From Streptococcus oralis (GTDB lineage: Bacteria > Bacillota > Bacilli > Lactobacillales > Streptococcaceae): a DNA stretch of 64,000 bases. Below, piece after piece: positions 1 through 9,482 of the stretch. The translations under genes were made by a program, and so were the position numbers. The notes under the pieces were generated by a model, which was not told where the DNA came from, did no database searches, and was given only the letters and a program-made list of their open reading frames with translations. The stretch covers positions 1,255,001 through 1,319,000 of the forward strand of contig NZ_CP065707.1 of the NCBI RefSeq assembly GCF_016028255.1. The letters are read 5' to 3'. Each line of letters begins with the position of its first letter. Within the stretch, counting starts at the first letter, position 1.

Positions 1-821
1 GTTTGGGAATCTTTATGACTTTTCGAATTTTGAATTTTCCAGATATGACTACTGAAGGTTCTTTTCCTCTAGGGGGAGCAGTAGCTGTAACCTTGATAAC
101 ACAGGGAGTCAATCCATTCTTAGCGACCTTAGCTGCAGTAGGAGCGGGCTGTCTAGCTGGAATGGCGACGGGACTCTTATATACCAAAGGAAAAATCCCA
201 ACCCTCTTATCAGGGATTCTGGTCATGACTTCCTGCCATTCCATCATGCTCATGATTATGGGGCGTGCCAATCTGGGGCTTCTTGGAACTAAACAAATAC
301 AGGATGTCTTGCCTTTCGATTCAGATCTTAACCAACTCCTGACTGGATTAATCTTTGTAGCTCTTGTTATTGGCCTTATGCTCTTTTTCCTTGATACCAA
401 ACTAGGTCAGGCCTACATCGCTACAGGTGACAATCCCGATATGGCTCGTAGCTTTGGTATCAATACGGGTCGTATGGAACTTATGGGTTTGGTTCTCTCA
501 AATGGGATTATCGCGCTTGCAGGAGCCTTAATTGCTCAACAAGAAGGATACGCGGATGTTTCTCGAGGAATTGGCGTGATTGTCGTAGGGCTTGCTAGCT
601 TGATTATTGGTGAGGTTTTGTTCAAGAGTTTGACTTTGGCAGAGCGACTCATGACCATCGTTGTAGGGTCTATTGCTTATCAGTTCCTCGTTTGGGGAGT
701 GATTGCTCTTGGGTTTAATACAAGTTATCTTCGTTTGTACAGCGCCTTGATTTTGGCAGTTTGCCTCATGATTCCAACCTTCAAAAGCAAATACCTGAAA
801 GGAGTCAAGTTTAGCAGATGA
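1..821 (+). CDS. ABC transporter permease (partial, 5' end outside window)
   Basis: Integral membrane permease of an ABC importer of the family annotated in streptococci as putative tryptophan/tyrosine transport. The frame is open from the window edge. The first in-frame ATG lies inside the conserved TFRILNFPDMT-GSFPLGGA block that in this family sits about 20 residues in, so the true start is probably upstream and 5' truncation is inferred. About seven hydrophobic helices follow, with small-residue-rich turns. Its TGA overlaps the ATG of the ATPase gene, which marks translational coupling in one operon. A substrate-binding lipoprotein gene is expected just upstream. The family is clear; the substrate is inferred. 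Confidence 0.85.
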   Translation, partial: LGIFMTFRILNFPDMTTEGSFPLGGAVAVTLITQGVNPFLATLAAVGAGCLAGMATGLLYTKGKIPTLLSGILVMTSCHSIMLMIMGRANLGLLGTKQIQDVLPFDSDLNQLLTGLIFVALVIGLMLFFLDTKLGQAYIATGDNPDMARSFGINTGRMELMGLVLSNGIIALAGALIAQQEGYADVSRGIGVIVVGLASLIIGEVLFKSLTLAERLMTIVVGSIAYQFLVWGVIALGFNTSYLRLYSALILAVCLMIPTFKSKYLKGVKFSR

Positions 822-1576
822 CAGCAATTGTAGAATTAAAAAATGCCACCAAAGTCATCACGAATGGCTTTGACGAGGAAAAAATCATTCTGAATGATGT
901 TTCTCTTGAAATTTTTGAACATGATTTCATTACTATCCTAGGTGGAAATGGAGCAGGGAAGTCAACGCTTTTTAACACTATTGCAGGTACCTTGCCCTTA
1001 ACAAGTGGAAGTATCCGTATCATGGGCGAGGATGTGACGCATTTTTCACCTGAAAAGCGGGCTAAGTACTTGTCTCGTGTTTTTCAGGATCCTAAGATGG
1101 GTACGGCTCCCCGTATGACGGTGGCGGAAAATCTCTTAATTGCCAAGTTTCGTGGTGAGAAGAGAGGACTCCTGCCTAGAAGGCTATCAAGTCATCGGGA
1201 AGAGTTTCAGGCTACCATTGAAAAAGTGGGAAATGGGCTTGAGAAACATCTAGATACTCCGATTGAGTTTCTATCAGGTGGTCAACGCCAGGCCTTGAGT
1301 CTCTTGATGGCAACCTTGAAGCGACCAGAGTTGCTCTTGTTGGATGAACACACAGCAGCTCTTGACCCAAAAACAAGTGTTGCCTTGATGGAGTTAACAG
1401 ATGACTTTGTCAGCAAGGATCATCTAACAGCCTTGATGATTACCCACCATATGGAGGATGCACTGAAGTATGGAAATCGTCTGATAGTCATGAAGGAAGG
1501 TCGTATTATCCAAGACCTCAATAAAGAAGAAAAAGCTAAGATGAAAATCTCAGACTACTATCAATTATTTGAATAG
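818..1576 (+). CDS. ABC transporter ATP-binding protein
   Basis: Cytoplasmic ATPase of 252 residues that powers the permease encoded just upstream. Walker A GGNGAGKST is at residues 42-50, the Q-loop glutamine at about 90, the signature LSGGQRQ at 152-158, Walker B LLLLDE at 172-177, and the H-loop histidine in the ITHHMED segment. The residue after the Walker B glutamate is His rather than the usual Pro, a pattern seen in this transporter subfamily. The start ATG overlaps the permease stop by four bases. A stem-loop at 1612-1645 ends the operon. The ABC ATPase assignment is certain; the substrate (aromatic amino acid or related) is inferred from family annotation. Confidence 0.93.
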   Translation: MTAIVELKNATKVITNGFDEEKIILNDVSLEIFEHDFITILGGNGAGKSTLFNTIAGTLPLTSGSIRIMGEDVTHFSPEKRAKYLSRVFQDPKMGTAPRMTVAENLLIAKFRGEKRGLLPRRLSSHREEFQATIEKVGNGLEKHLDTPIEFLSGGQRQALSLLMATLKRPELLLLDEHTAALDPKTSVALMELTDDFVSKDHLTALMITHHMEDALKYGNRLIVMKEGRIIQDLNKEEKAKMKISDYYQLFE

Positions 1577-1611
1577 GTGAGTTAAATAATCATCAAAAAA
1601 TAGTGAAAATT

Positions 1612-1645
1612 AACTTAGAAACATGAAAGTGTTTCTGAGTTTTTT
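1612..1645 (+). terminator. Rho-independent terminator after ABC transporter operon
   Basis: AACTTAGAAACA at 1612-1623 pairs with TGTTTCTGAGTT at 1630-1641 across a 6-nt loop. One mismatch is present, and a T-run follows. Confidence 0.8.
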
Positions 1646-1705
1646 ATCTCCTCTTTCTATCTGGAAAAATAAGGCAAAGAGAATTACGGAAAGCGTATGA
1701 AATGG

Positions 1706-1750
1706 TTTACTTTTTTTCAGAAATAAGCTATACTAGTTTACGTGAAACTA
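1706..1750 (+). promoter_or_regulatory. dnaG promoter with overlapping palindrome
   Basis: A -35-like TTTACT (1706-1711) is separated by 17 bp from TATACT (1729-1734). A 17-bp imperfect palindrome, TAGTTTACGTGAAACTA (1734-1750), covers the expected transcription start and could be an operator. That role is inference. Confidence 0.6.
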
Positions 1751-1772
1751 TGATAAGATGGAGGTATTGTGT

Positions 1773-3533
1773 ATGGTTGACAAGCAAGTCATTGAAGAAA
1801 TCAAAAACAATGCCAACATTGTGGAAGTCATAGGTGATGTGATTTCTTTACAGAAGGCTGGACGGAACTATTTAGGGCTCTGTCCTTTTCATGGTGAAAA
1901 GACCCCCTCTTTCAACGTTGTGGAAGACAAGCAGTTTTATCACTGTTTTGGATGTGGGCGTTCAGGAGATGTCTTTAAGTTTATCGAAGAATACCAAGGC
2001 GTGTCCTTTATGGAAGCCGTTCAGCTCTTAGGAGAGCGCGTCGGTATTCAACTGGCTATGCCTGTCCAGTCTCGTCCTCAACAAGCTTCCCCCCATCAAG
2101 CTCTATATGATATGCATGAAGAAGCTGCACGCTTTTACCATGCCATCCTCATGACGACAAAGATGGGAGAAGAAGCAAGGGCTTATCTCTACAAACGCGG
2201 ATTGACAGACGATGTTCTGAAGCACTTCCAGATTGGACTAGCTCCAGCAGAGAGAACCTATCTCTATCAACGTTTGGCTGACAAGTTTGAGGAAAAGGAT
2301 TTATTGGATTCTGGCCTGTTTTACCTGTCAGATGGCAATCAGTTTTATGATACTTTTTTTGGACGGATCATCTTTCCTTTGACCAATGACAAGGGACAGG
2401 TCATTGCATTTTCAGGTCGTATCTGGCAAGAAACTGACAGTCAGACTGCCAAATATAAAAATAGTCGCTCGACTGCAATTTTTAACAAGAGTTACGAATT
2501 GTACCATTTGGACAAGGCAAAAAAGGGAACAGGTAAGATTACAGAGCTCTATCTGATGGAAGGCTTCATGGATGTGATCGCAGCCTACCGTGCTGGTATA
2601 GAAAATGCTGTAGCTTCCATGGGAACAGCCTTAAGCAAGGAGCATGTTGACCACCTCAAACGCTTTACCAAAAAAATTGTTCTCAGCTATGATGGCGACA
2701 AGGCAGGGCAGGCAGCAACAGCCAAGGCTCTAGAGGAGTTAAAAGACTTCTCAGTTGAGGTTGTTCGAGTACCTGATGCCATGGACCCAGATGAGTATTT
2801 GCAAAAGAATTCTGCTGAAGACCTGGCTTACCTTTTAACCAAGACTCGGATTAGTCCCATAGAGTTCTATATTCACCAACTCAAACCTGAGAATAGTGAT
2901 AACTTGCAAGCGCAAATCGAATTCATTGAAAAGATTGCGCCCTTAATCGCCAAAGAAAAGTCTATCACTGCCCAGAATTCTTATATCCACATTCTGGCGG
3001 ATAACCTACCTTCCTTTGATTATCAGCAAGTAGAACAGATTGTAAATGAAAGTCGGATTGTTCAAAGGCAGGAGAGAGTCAAGGAGCATCCTACGCCAGT
3101 AGTGATTAGTTTGCCTGTGACGCGGCAACTGACAGCAGTTATGAGAGCAGAGGCTCATCTCCTTTATAGGATGGCTGAGAATCCAGTTGTTTTAAATGAC
3201 TACCGATTAAGAGAAGATTTTTTCTTTGATACCCCAGAATTTCAAATTCTTTACGAATTATTAAGTGTAGAGGGAGAAATCGGATCAGAGGAACTGTCTC
3301 ATCAGACTCCTGAGGTTGAAAATGCCTGGTACCATGTTCTTGGTCTAGATTTGCCAGCTGAGATGTCGCCTCAAGAACTTTCTGAAGTCGAAGAAACTCG
3401 TAACCGTGCCCTCCTCAGCAAGGACAATTTAAGGATTAAAAAGAAAGTGCAGGAGGCTAGTCATGTAGGAGATACAGACACAGCCTTGGAAGAATTGCAA
3501 CGATTGATTTCCCAAAAGAGAAGAATGGAGTAA
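1773..3533 (+). CDS. dnaG: DNA primase DnaG
   Basis: Synthesises RNA primers at the replication fork. The protein has 586 residues, the usual length in streptococci. The zinc-binding domain uses C37, H40, C58 and C61. The TOPRIM core shows the EGFMD glutamate motif near residue 265 and the SYDGDKAG acidic motif near 305. A C-terminal helicase-interaction domain follows. The start at 1773 is preferred over the in-frame ATG at 1758 because GGAGG (1760-1764) is correctly spaced only for 1773 and the protein then begins MVDKQ as in relatives. It lies 2 nt upstream of rpoD in the classic primase-sigma operon. Confidence 0.97.
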   Translation: MVDKQVIEEIKNNANIVEVIGDVISLQKAGRNYLGLCPFHGEKTPSFNVVEDKQFYHCFGCGRSGDVFKFIEEYQGVSFMEAVQLLGERVGIQLAMPVQSRPQQASPHQALYDMHEEAARFYHAILMTTKMGEEARAYLYKRGLTDDVLKHFQIGLAPAERTYLYQRLADKFEEKDLLDSGLFYLSDGNQFYDTFFGRIIFPLTNDKGQVIAFSGRIWQETDSQTAKYKNSRSTAIFNKSYELYHLDKAKKGTGKITELYLMEGFMDVIAAYRAGIENAVASMGTALSKEHVDHLKRFTKKIVLSYDGDKAGQAATAKALEELKDFSVEVVRVPDAMDPDEYLQKNSAEDLAYLLTKTRISPIEFYIHQLKPENSDNLQAQIEFIEKIAPLIAKEKSITAQNSYIHILADNLPSFDYQQVEQIVNESRIVQRQERVKEHPTPVVISLPVTRQLTAVMRAEAHLLYRMAENPVVLNDYRLREDFFFDTPEFQILYELLSVEGEIGSEELSHQTPEVENAWYHVLGLDLPAEMSPQELSEVEETRNRALLSKDNLRIKKKVQEASHVGDTDTALEELQRLISQKRRME

Positions 3534-3535
3534 TA

Positions 3536-4645
3536 ATGGCAACAAAACAAAAAGAAGTAACCACATTTGATGTGCAAGTAGCGGACTTTATCCGTAACCA
3601 CAAAAAAACAGGAACAGCAACAGATGATGAAATCAATTCAAGTCTGGTTATTCCTTTCACCCTCGATGCAGACGGCATTGAAGACCTTTTGCAACGGATT
3701 CAGGATGCTGGAATTTCTATCACAGACAACGAAGGAAATCCAAGCGCGCGTGTGCTTAGTGCAGAAGAAGAACCAGAACTCAGTGATGAGGACTTGATTG
3801 GCTCAACTTCTGCCAAGGTTAATGACCCAGTCCGTATGTATTTGAAGGAAATCGGGGTCGTTCCTCTCTTGACCAACGAAGAGGAAAAAGAATTGGCTCT
3901 AGCAGTTGAGGCTGGTGATATTGAAGCCAAACAACGTCTTGCAGAAGCCAACCTTCGTTTGGTGGTTTCGATTGCTAAGCGCTACGTAGGGCGTGGCATG
4001 CAGTTTCTGGATTTGATCCAAGAAGGAAACATGGGCTTGATGAAGGCTGTTGACAAGTTTGACTATTCAAAAGGATTTAAGTTTTCTACGTATGCAACTT
4101 GGTGGATTCGTCAGGCAATCACTCGTGCCATCGCTGACCAGGCCCGTACTATTCGTATCCCTGTCCACATGGTAGAAACCATTAACAAGCTTGTCCGTGA
4201 ACAGCGTAATCTCCTTCAAGAATTGGGACAAGATCCAACTCCTGAACAAATCGCTGAGCGTATGGATATGACACCTGACAAGGTCCGTGAAATCCTAAAA
4301 ATCGCTCAAGAACCAGTATCACTTGAAACACCGATCGGTGAAGAGGACGATAGCCATCTTGGGGACTTTATCGAAGACGAAGTGATTGAAAATCCAGTAG
4401 ACTACACAACTCGTATCGTCTTGCGTGAGCAGTTGGATGAAGTCTTGGATACTCTTACAGACCGTGAAGAAAACGTCTTGCGCTTGCGTTTCGGACTAGA
4501 TGATGGAAAAATGCGTACTCTTGAAGATGTTGGTAAAGTCTTTAACGTGACTCGTGAGCGTATCCGTCAGATTGAGGCCAAGGCTTTGAGAAAATTGCGC
4601 CAACCAAGTCGCAGCAAACCCCTTCGTGATTTTATTGAAGACTAA
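3536..4645 (+). CDS. rpoD: Primary RNA polymerase sigma factor RpoD (SigA)
   Basis: Housekeeping sigma factor of 369 residues. A short acidic region 1.1 comes first, then region 1.2 ([11 protein letters not shown]), region 2 with the -10 recognition segment ([15 protein letters not shown], about 180-196), region 3, and the region 4 helix-turn-helix near residues 323-350 ([19 protein letters not shown]) that reads the -35 box. The ATG is 2 nt after the dnaG stop, with GGAG inside the dnaG end as ribosome site, so the two are co-translated. The shortened N-terminus compared with proteobacterial sigma-70 is normal for Firmicutes. Confidence 0.98.
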   Translation: MATKQKEVTTFDVQVADFIRNHKKTGTATDDEINSSLVIPFTLDADGIEDLLQRIQDAGISITDNEGNPSARVLSAEEEPELSDEDLIGSTSAKVNDPVRMYLKEIGVVPLLTNEEEKELALAVEAGDIEAKQRLAEANLRLVVSIAKRYVGRGMQFLDLIQEGNMGLMKAVDKFDYSKGFKFSTYATWWIRQAITRAIADQARTIRIPVHMVETINKLVREQRNLLQELGQDPTPEQIAERMDMTPDKVREILKIAQEPVSLETPIGEEDDSHLGDFIEDEVIENPVDYTTRIVLREQLDEVLDTLTDREENVLRLRFGLDDGKMRTLEDVGKVFNVTRERIRQIEAKALRKLRQPSRSKPLRDFIED

Positions 4646-4659
4646 GAGTGAGGAATAAC

Positions 4660-4989
4660 ATGGCTTATACAGAAGAGCAAATTGAAACGATCAAAACACG
4701 CATTTTAAATGCTTTGGAAGAAGTCATCGACCCTGAGTTGGGGATTGATATTGTCAACCTAGGTTTGATTTATGAAATTCGTTTTGATGGTGAAACAGGT
4801 CACACTGAAATTGATATGACCTTGACAACTATGGGCTGCCCACTGGCTGACCTTTTGACAGACCAGATACATGATGCGATGACAGATGTGCCTGAGGTAA
4901 CCAATACCGAAGTTAAATTGGTCTGGTATCCAGCTTGGACGGTTGAAAAAATGAGCCGATACGCGCGTATCGCCCTAGGAATTAAATAA
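4660..4989 (+). CDS. DUF59 / MIP18-family metal-sulfur cluster assembly factor
   Basis: A 109-residue cytoplasmic protein of the SufT/PaaD-like DUF59 family, associated with iron-sulfur cluster maturation. It shows the family core DPELGIDIVNLGLIY and the conserved cysteine in TTMGCPLADLLTDQI. The ATG at 4660 follows a GTGAGGA ribosome site and is preferred to the in-frame GTG at 4648. It is the last gene of the dnaG-rpoD operon, closed by a long hairpin. The molecular role is from family knowledge; the partner proteins are not in this window. Confidence 0.9.
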   Translation: MAYTEEQIETIKTRILNALEEVIDPELGIDIVNLGLIYEIRFDGETGHTEIDMTLTTMGCPLADLLTDQIHDAMTDVPEVTNTEVKLVWYPAWTVEKMSRYARIALGIK

Positions 4990-5006
4990 AGACTAAGAAA
5001 AATGTG

Positions 5007-5060
5007 AGAGACGATTGGAAAATAGGATAATTTTATCCTTTTTCCAATCGTCTCTTCTTT
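5007..5060 (+). terminator. Long terminator of dnaG-rpoD operon
   Basis: Arms 5007-5030 and 5033-5056 form an almost perfect stem of about 23 bp with a single mismatch and a very tight loop. A pyrimidine-rich tail follows. It directly precedes the cpoA promoter. Confidence 0.85.
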
Positions 5061-5086
5061 CTTTTGCTGATTTTCTGGAAATAAAA

Positions 5087-5117
5087 TGGTATAATGAAAG
5101 GTATGGAAAACGAAAAA
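5087..5117 (+). promoter_or_regulatory. cpoA extended -10 promoter with leaderless start
   Basis: TGG then TATAAT at 5090-5095 forms an extended -10. The cpoA ATG at 5103 is only 7 nt downstream, at or beside the predicted transcription start. The 31-nt block 5087-5117 matches 34968-34998 (ylxM) at 28 positions. Confidence 0.7.
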
Positions 5118-6146
5118 TTGCGTATTAATATGCTAAGTTCAAGTGAAAAAGTAGCTGGTCAAGGAGTGTCAGGAGCTTATCGAGAATTGGTTAGTCTCCT
5201 TCACCGCGATGCCAAAGACCAGTTGATTGTTACGGAGAATCTTCCTGTAGAGGCAGATGTAACTCATTTTCACACTATTGATTTCCCTTATTATTTATCT
5301 ACTTTCCAAAAGAAACGCTCTGGGAGAAAAATTGGCTATGTGCATTTTTTGCCTGATACGCTTGAGGGGAGTTTGAAGATTCCATTTTTCCTAAAAGGAA
5401 TTGTCAAACGCTATGTTTTTTCCTTTTACAACCGAATGGAACACTTGGTGGTGGTCAATCCCATGTTTATCGAGAATTTGGTGGCTGCTGGTATTCCGCG
5501 TGAAAAAGTAACTTATATTCCAAACTTTGTAAACAAAGAAAAATGGCATCCATTACCAGCTGAACAGGTTGCACAACTCCGAAAGGAAATGGATCTTGCG
5601 GAAGATCAGTTTGTCGTAATCGGTGCGGGTCAGGTTCAGAAACGTAAAGGGATTGATGACTTTATCCGTCTTGCTGAGGAATTGCCAGAAATTACCTTTA
5701 TCTGGGCAGGTGGTTTTTCATTTGGTGGGATGACAGATGGTTATGAACGCTACAAGAAGATAATGGACAATCCACCCAAAAATCTTATTTTCCCTGGAAT
5801 TGTGTCACCGGAACGGATGCGGGAGCTTTACGCTATGGCGGATCTATTCTTGCTACCAAGTTACAATGAATTATTCCCTATGACTATCTTAGAGGCCGCT
5901 AGTTGCGAGGCTCCTATTATGTTAAGAGATTTGGATTTGTATAAGGTTATTCTTGATGGGAATTATCGTGCTACAAGTGATGTTTCCGAGATGAGAGAAG
6001 CAATCCTAGAATACAAGAATGACCCTGAAGCCTTAAAGGACTTGAAAGAAAAAGCTCGCGAGATCTCCAAAGAGTACTCTGAGGAGCATTTGTTGGAAAT
6101 CTGGTTAAAATTTTATCGAGAACAGGCTGCTTTGGGCAAAAAGTGA
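5103..6146 (+). CDS. cpoA: Glycolipid galactosyltransferase, CpoA-like (GT4)
   Basis: Glycosyltransferase of 347 residues with the GT-B fold, at the locus where S. pneumoniae carries cpoA. In pneumococcus CpoA adds galactose to glucosyl-diacylglycerol at the cytoplasmic membrane, and cpoA mutants have altered beta-lactam susceptibility. The C-terminal domain shows the GT4 pattern with GAGQVQKRKG, then NELFPMTILEAASCEAP as the nucleotide-sugar binding EX7E motif. The start is 5103. The in-frame ATG at 5094 overlaps the -10 hexamer and cannot be in the transcript. With the promoter this close, the mRNA is probably leaderless. It is followed 8 nt later by the partner glucosyltransferase gene. 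Confidence 0.87.
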   Translation: MENEKLRINMLSSSEKVAGQGVSGAYRELVSLLHRDAKDQLIVTENLPVEADVTHFHTIDFPYYLSTFQKKRSGRKIGYVHFLPDTLEGSLKIPFFLKGIVKRYVFSFYNRMEHLVVVNPMFIENLVAAGIPREKVTYIPNFVNKEKWHPLPAEQVAQLRKEMDLAEDQFVVIGAGQVQKRKGIDDFIRLAEELPEITFIWAGGFSFGGMTDGYERYKKIMDNPPKNLIFPGIVSPERMRELYAMADLFLLPSYNELFPMTILEAASCEAPIMLRDLDLYKVILDGNYRATSDVSEMREAILEYKNDPEALKDLKEKAREISKEYSEEHLLEIWLKFYREQAALGKK

Positions 6147-6154
6147 GGTAATTT

Positions 6155-7471
6155 ATGCGAATTGGTTTATTTACAGATACCTATTTCCCTCAGGTTTCCG
6201 GGGTCGCGACTAGTATACGGACCTTGAAAACTGAGCTTGAAAAGCAGGGGCATGCAGTTTTTATCTTTACAACGACTGATAAAGACGTGAACCGATACGA
6301 GGATTGGCAAATTATTCGCATTCCGAGTGTCCCTTTCTTTGCATTTAAGGATCGACGATTTGCCTACCGAGGTTTTACAAAGGCGCTTGAAATTGCCAAG
6401 CAGTATCAACTCGATATCATTCATACCCAGACAGAATTTTCTCTTGGTTTGTTAGGGATTTGGATTGCGAGAGAATTGAAAATTCCAGTTATTCATACCT
6501 ACCATACCCAGTATGAAGACTATGTGCATTACATTGCTAAGGGCATGCTAATTCGTCCGAGTATGGTAAAATATTTGGTGCGTGGCTTCCTTCATGATGT
6601 AGATGGTGTGATTTGCCCTAGTGAGATTGTTCGTGACCTTTTATCTAAATACAAAGTCAAGGTTGAAAAGCGTGTCATCCCAACTGGAATTGAGCTAGCT
6701 AAGTTTGAACGACCTGAGATCAAAGAGGAAAACTTGAAAGAACTTCGTTCGAAGTTAGGCATTCAGGAAGGCGAGAAAATATTGCTGAGTCTTTCTCGTA
6801 TCTCCTATGAGAAGAATATCCAAGCAGTCCTAGATGCCTTTGTTGAGGTATTGAAAGAAGAAGATAAGGTGAAGTTGGTTGTTGCTGGAGATGGTCCTTA
6901 TCTGGACAGTCTGAAGGAACAAGCAGTGAAATTGCAGATCCAAGATCATGTGATTTTTACTGGTATGATCGCCCCGAGTGAAACAGCCTTATACTATAAA
7001 GTGGCTGATTTCTTTATCTCTGCATCCACTAGTGAAACCCAAGGCCTGACTTATCTAGAGAGTCTAGCCAGTGGAACGCCTGTCATCGCTCATGGCAATC
7101 CTTATCTGGATAATCTGATCAGTGACAAAATGTTTGGAACCCTCTACTATGGAGAGCATGATCTTGCGGGTGCTATCTTGGAGGCCTTGATTGCCACTCC
7201 AGATATGGATGAGCAGAAGTTGGCTGATAAGTTGTATGAGATTTCGGCTGAGAATTTTGGGAAACGAGTTCATGAGTTTTATCTCGATGCGATGATTTCA
7301 AATAAATTTGAGCAGGAACTACGTGGCGACGAACCCATGACACAGCGATTCTTAAAAACTATTTTGTACCTACCTCAGCAGGCTGTTTCAGCTCCGGTTA
7401 AAGAGTCTAAACGAATATTAAAGGCTTCTAAAAAGCAGTTGTCTAGCATCCGAGATTACTGGAGAGATTAG
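6155..7471 (+). CDS. 1,2-diacylglycerol 3-glucosyltransferase-like (GT4)
   Basis: Glycosyltransferase of 438 residues. The N-terminus has the GT4 acceptor-domain hallmark LFTDTYFPQVSGVATSI and the C-terminal half carries SETQGLTYLESLASGTP (EX7E). The pneumococcal gene at this position makes mono-glucosyl-diacylglycerol, the substrate for CpoA and the anchor precursor of lipoteichoic acid. A basic C-terminal tail fits peripheral membrane attachment. The ribosome site GTGAGGTAA overlaps the end of cpoA, so the two are an operon. The function is inferred from family and locus; the GT class is certain. Confidence 0.88.
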   Translation: MRIGLFTDTYFPQVSGVATSIRTLKTELEKQGHAVFIFTTTDKDVNRYEDWQIIRIPSVPFFAFKDRRFAYRGFTKALEIAKQYQLDIIHTQTEFSLGLLGIWIARELKIPVIHTYHTQYEDYVHYIAKGMLIRPSMVKYLVRGFLHDVDGVICPSEIVRDLLSKYKVKVEKRVIPTGIELAKFERPEIKEENLKELRSKLGIQEGEKILLSLSRISYEKNIQAVLDAFVEVLKEEDKVKLVVAGDGPYLDSLKEQAVKLQIQDHVIFTGMIAPSETALYYKVADFFISASTSETQGLTYLESLASGTPVIAHGNPYLDNLISDKMFGTLYYGEHDLAGAILEALIATPDMDEQKLADKLYEISAENFGKRVHEFYLDAMISNKFEQELRGDEPMTQRFLKTILYLPQQAVSAPVKESKRILKASKKQLSSIRDYWRD

Positions 7472-7493
7472 TAAAAATATAGGAGAATAAAAT

Positions 7494-7685
7494 ATGGCAA
7501 AAAAATTTATGAGAAGTGGTAGAGATCAAAAAATTGGAGGCGTTTGCGCAGGTGTAGCCCACTATTTTGATATTGACCCTACTATTGTCCGTGTGATTTG
7601 GGGCGTTCTTGCCTTTTGTTATGGGGCAGGGGTACTTGCTTACTTGATTTTATGGGTAATTGCACCTGTTTCTAGCGAAGATTAA
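7494..7685 (+). CDS. PspC-domain small membrane protein
   Basis: A 63-residue protein with the phage-shock-protein C signature: a basic N-terminus, GGVCAGVAHYFDIDPTIVR, then one strongly hydrophobic helix (about 34-56). In other bacteria PspC-type proteins sense envelope stress at the inner membrane. The AGGAG ribosome site is well placed. Its position between the glycolipid synthases and obg suggests a membrane-homeostasis role, which is inference from context. No other psp genes are in the window. Confidence 0.85.
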   Translation: MAKKFMRSGRDQKIGGVCAGVAHYFDIDPTIVRVIWGVLAFCYGAGVLAYLILWVIAPVSSED

Positions 7686-7728
7686 AAGAGAATCAGAATA
7701 GAACAAAGAGAAATAAAAAGGAGTCCAG

Positions 7729-7863
7729 ATGGCTTTTGGAGATAATGGAAAACGTAAAAAAACAATGTTTGAAAAAGTAACGCTTTTTGTCGTGCTAATT
7801 ATGTTGTTTGTAACCCTTGCTGGTATCTTTGCGACAGCGCTTGGAGCTTTTAGCAGATTCTAA
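7729..7863 (+). CDS. DUF4044 small membrane protein
   Basis: A 44-residue protein beginning [17 protein letters not shown] and continuing as one transmembrane helix rich in Val, Leu, Met and Ala, ending SRF. This matches the DUF4044 family of tiny Lactobacillales membrane proteins. It has a good ribosome site (AAAAGGAG) and lies between the PspC gene and obg in the same direction, as in related streptococci. The function is unknown. The basic N-terminus followed by a single helix predicts a cytoplasm-in orientation. Confidence 0.8.
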   Translation: MAFGDNGKRKKTMFEKVTLFVVLIMLFVTLAGIFATALGAFSRF

Positions 7864-7933
7864 GCAAGTTGCTAAGATAGAAACAATAACTAATGACTGG
7901 ATTTTCCAGTCCTTTTTAAAGCGAGAAGAAAAT

Positions 7934-9244
7934 ATGAGTATGTTTTTAGATACAGCCAAGATCAAGGTCAAGGCTGGTAATGGTGGCGATGGTATGGTTG
8001 CCTTTCGCCGTGAAAAATATGTCCCGAATGGCGGTCCTTGGGGTGGCGATGGCGGACGTGGTGGTAACGTTGTTTTCGTTGTAGACGAAGGCTTGCGTAC
8101 CTTGATGGATTTCCGCTATAACCGTCATTTTAAGGCCGAATCCGGTGAAAAAGGGATGACCAAAGGAATGCATGGACGTGGTGCAGAAGACCTTCGTGTT
8201 CGTGTACCACAAGGAACAACTGTACGTGACGCTGAGACAGGAAAAGTGATTACAGACTTGATTGAACATGGTCAAGAATTTATCGTGGCTCATGGCGGTC
8301 GAGGTGGTCGAGGAAACATCCGTTTTGCGACACCAAAAAATCCTGCACCTGAAATCTCTGAGAATGGAGAACCAGGTCAAGAACGTGAGTTGCAACTGGA
8401 ATTGAAGATTCTAGCGGATGTTGGCTTGGTCGGTTTCCCATCTGTTGGAAAGTCCACTTTGCTTAGTGTCATTACTTCAGCTAAACCAAAAATCGGTGCT
8501 TACCACTTTACGACGATTGTCCCTAATTTGGGTATGGTTCGTACGCAGTCAGGTGAATCTTTTGCAGTAGCAGACCTTCCAGGTTTGATTGAAGGGGCCA
8601 GTCAAGGTGTTGGTCTTGGAACCCAGTTTCTCCGTCATATCGAACGCACTCGAGTTATCCTCCACGTCATCGATATGTCAGCTAGCGAAGGACGTGATCC
8701 TTACGAGGACTACCTAGCTATCAATAAAGAGTTGGAATCCTACAACCTTCGTCTTATGGAGCGTCCTCAGATCATCGTAGCCAACAAGATGGATATGCCT
8801 GAAAGTCAGGAAAATCTTAAAGCCTTCAAGGAAAAATTGGCAGCAAACTACGACGAGTTTGAAGAACTTCCAGCAATCTTCCCTATTTCTGGTTTGACTA
8901 AGCAAGGGTTGGTGCCCCTTTTGGATGCGACAGCTGAATTGTTGGATAAGACTCCTGAGTTCTTGCTCTATGATGAGTCTGATATGGAAGAAGAAGCTTA
9001 CTATGGCTTTGATGAGGAAGAAAAAGCCTTTGAAATTAGCCGTGACGATGATGCGACATGGGTGCTTTCTGGTGAGAAACTCATGAAACTCTTTAACATG
9101 ACCAACTTTGACCGTGATGAGTCTGTCATGAAGTTTGCTCGCCAGTTACGTGGTATGGGGGTTGACGAAGCCCTTCGTGCGCGTGGAGCCAAGGATGGTG
9201 ATTTAGTCCGAATTGGTAAATTTGAGTTTGAATTTGTAGACTAG
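7934..9244 (+). CDS. obg: GTPase ObgE/CgtA
   Basis: Essential ribosome-associated GTPase of 436 residues. The glycine-rich Obg fold comes first ([33 protein letters not shown]), then the G domain with G1 [10 protein letters not shown]3 DLPGLIEG, G4 NKMD and the SA-like G5 segment, then the C-terminal OCT domain. The start at ATG 7934 ([10 protein letters not shown]) follows a GAGAAGAAA ribosome site. The longer open frame to 7817 is rejected because it runs through the DUF4044 gene. Likely roles are large-subunit maturation and the stringent response, as known for the family. Confidence 0.97.
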   Translation: MSMFLDTAKIKVKAGNGGDGMVAFRREKYVPNGGPWGGDGGRGGNVVFVVDEGLRTLMDFRYNRHFKAESGEKGMTKGMHGRGAEDLRVRVPQGTTVRDAETGKVITDLIEHGQEFIVAHGGRGGRGNIRFATPKNPAPEISENGEPGQERELQLELKILADVGLVGFPSVGKSTLLSVITSAKPKIGAYHFTTIVPNLGMVRTQSGESFAVADLPGLIEGASQGVGLGTQFLRHIERTRVILHVIDMSASEGRDPYEDYLAINKELESYNLRLMERPQIIVANKMDMPESQENLKAFKEKLAANYDEFEELPAIFPISGLTKQGLVPLLDATAELLDKTPEFLLYDESDMEEEAYYGFDEEEKAFEISRDDDATWVLSGEKLMKLFNMTNFDRDESVMKFARQLRGMGVDEALRARGAKDGDLVRIGKFEFEFVD

Positions 9245-9253
9245 GAGATCGAT

Positions 9254-9427
9254 ATGGGAGATAAACCGATATCATTCCGAGATGCAGATGGAAATTTTGT
9301 TTCTGCAGCAGATGTATGGAATGAAAAGAAACTAGAAGAATTGTTTAATCGTCTCAATCCCAAACGTGCTCTTCGATTGGCACGAGAAAAAAAAGGCAAT
9401 GAGAAGGCTGATAGAGAAGAAAAATAG
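9254..9427 (+). CDS. Conserved small protein downstream of obg
   Basis: A 57-residue cytoplasmic protein, MGDKPISFRDADGNFVSAAD followed by a basic and acidic helical tail with repeated Lys, Glu and Arg. It starts 9 nt after the obg stop behind a GGAGATCG ribosome site, so it is in the obg operon. I recognise it as a short hypothetical that accompanies obg in mitis-group streptococci, but I know no function and see no catalytic motif. Its codon use is like that of its neighbours. Confidence 0.7.
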   Translation: MGDKPISFRDADGNFVSAADVWNEKKLEELFNRLNPKRALRLAREKKGNEKADREEK

Positions 9428-9451
9428 CCTATCAACATTGATAAAACAAAA

Positions 9452-9482
9452 CCCCGTGATTGTATTCATCACGGGGAATTTT
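9452..9482. terminator. Bidirectional terminator between obg operon and argR
   Basis: CCCCGTGAT (9452-9460) pairs perfectly with ATCACGGGG (9468-9476) around a 7-nt loop. A T-run lies on the plus side and an A-run on the other, so it serves both convergent genes. Confidence 0.88.

Noticed and set aside
7817..7933. N-terminal extension of obg from TTG 7817
   Set aside because: It overlaps the DUF4044 gene in another frame and has no ribosome site; ATG 7934 matches the family start.
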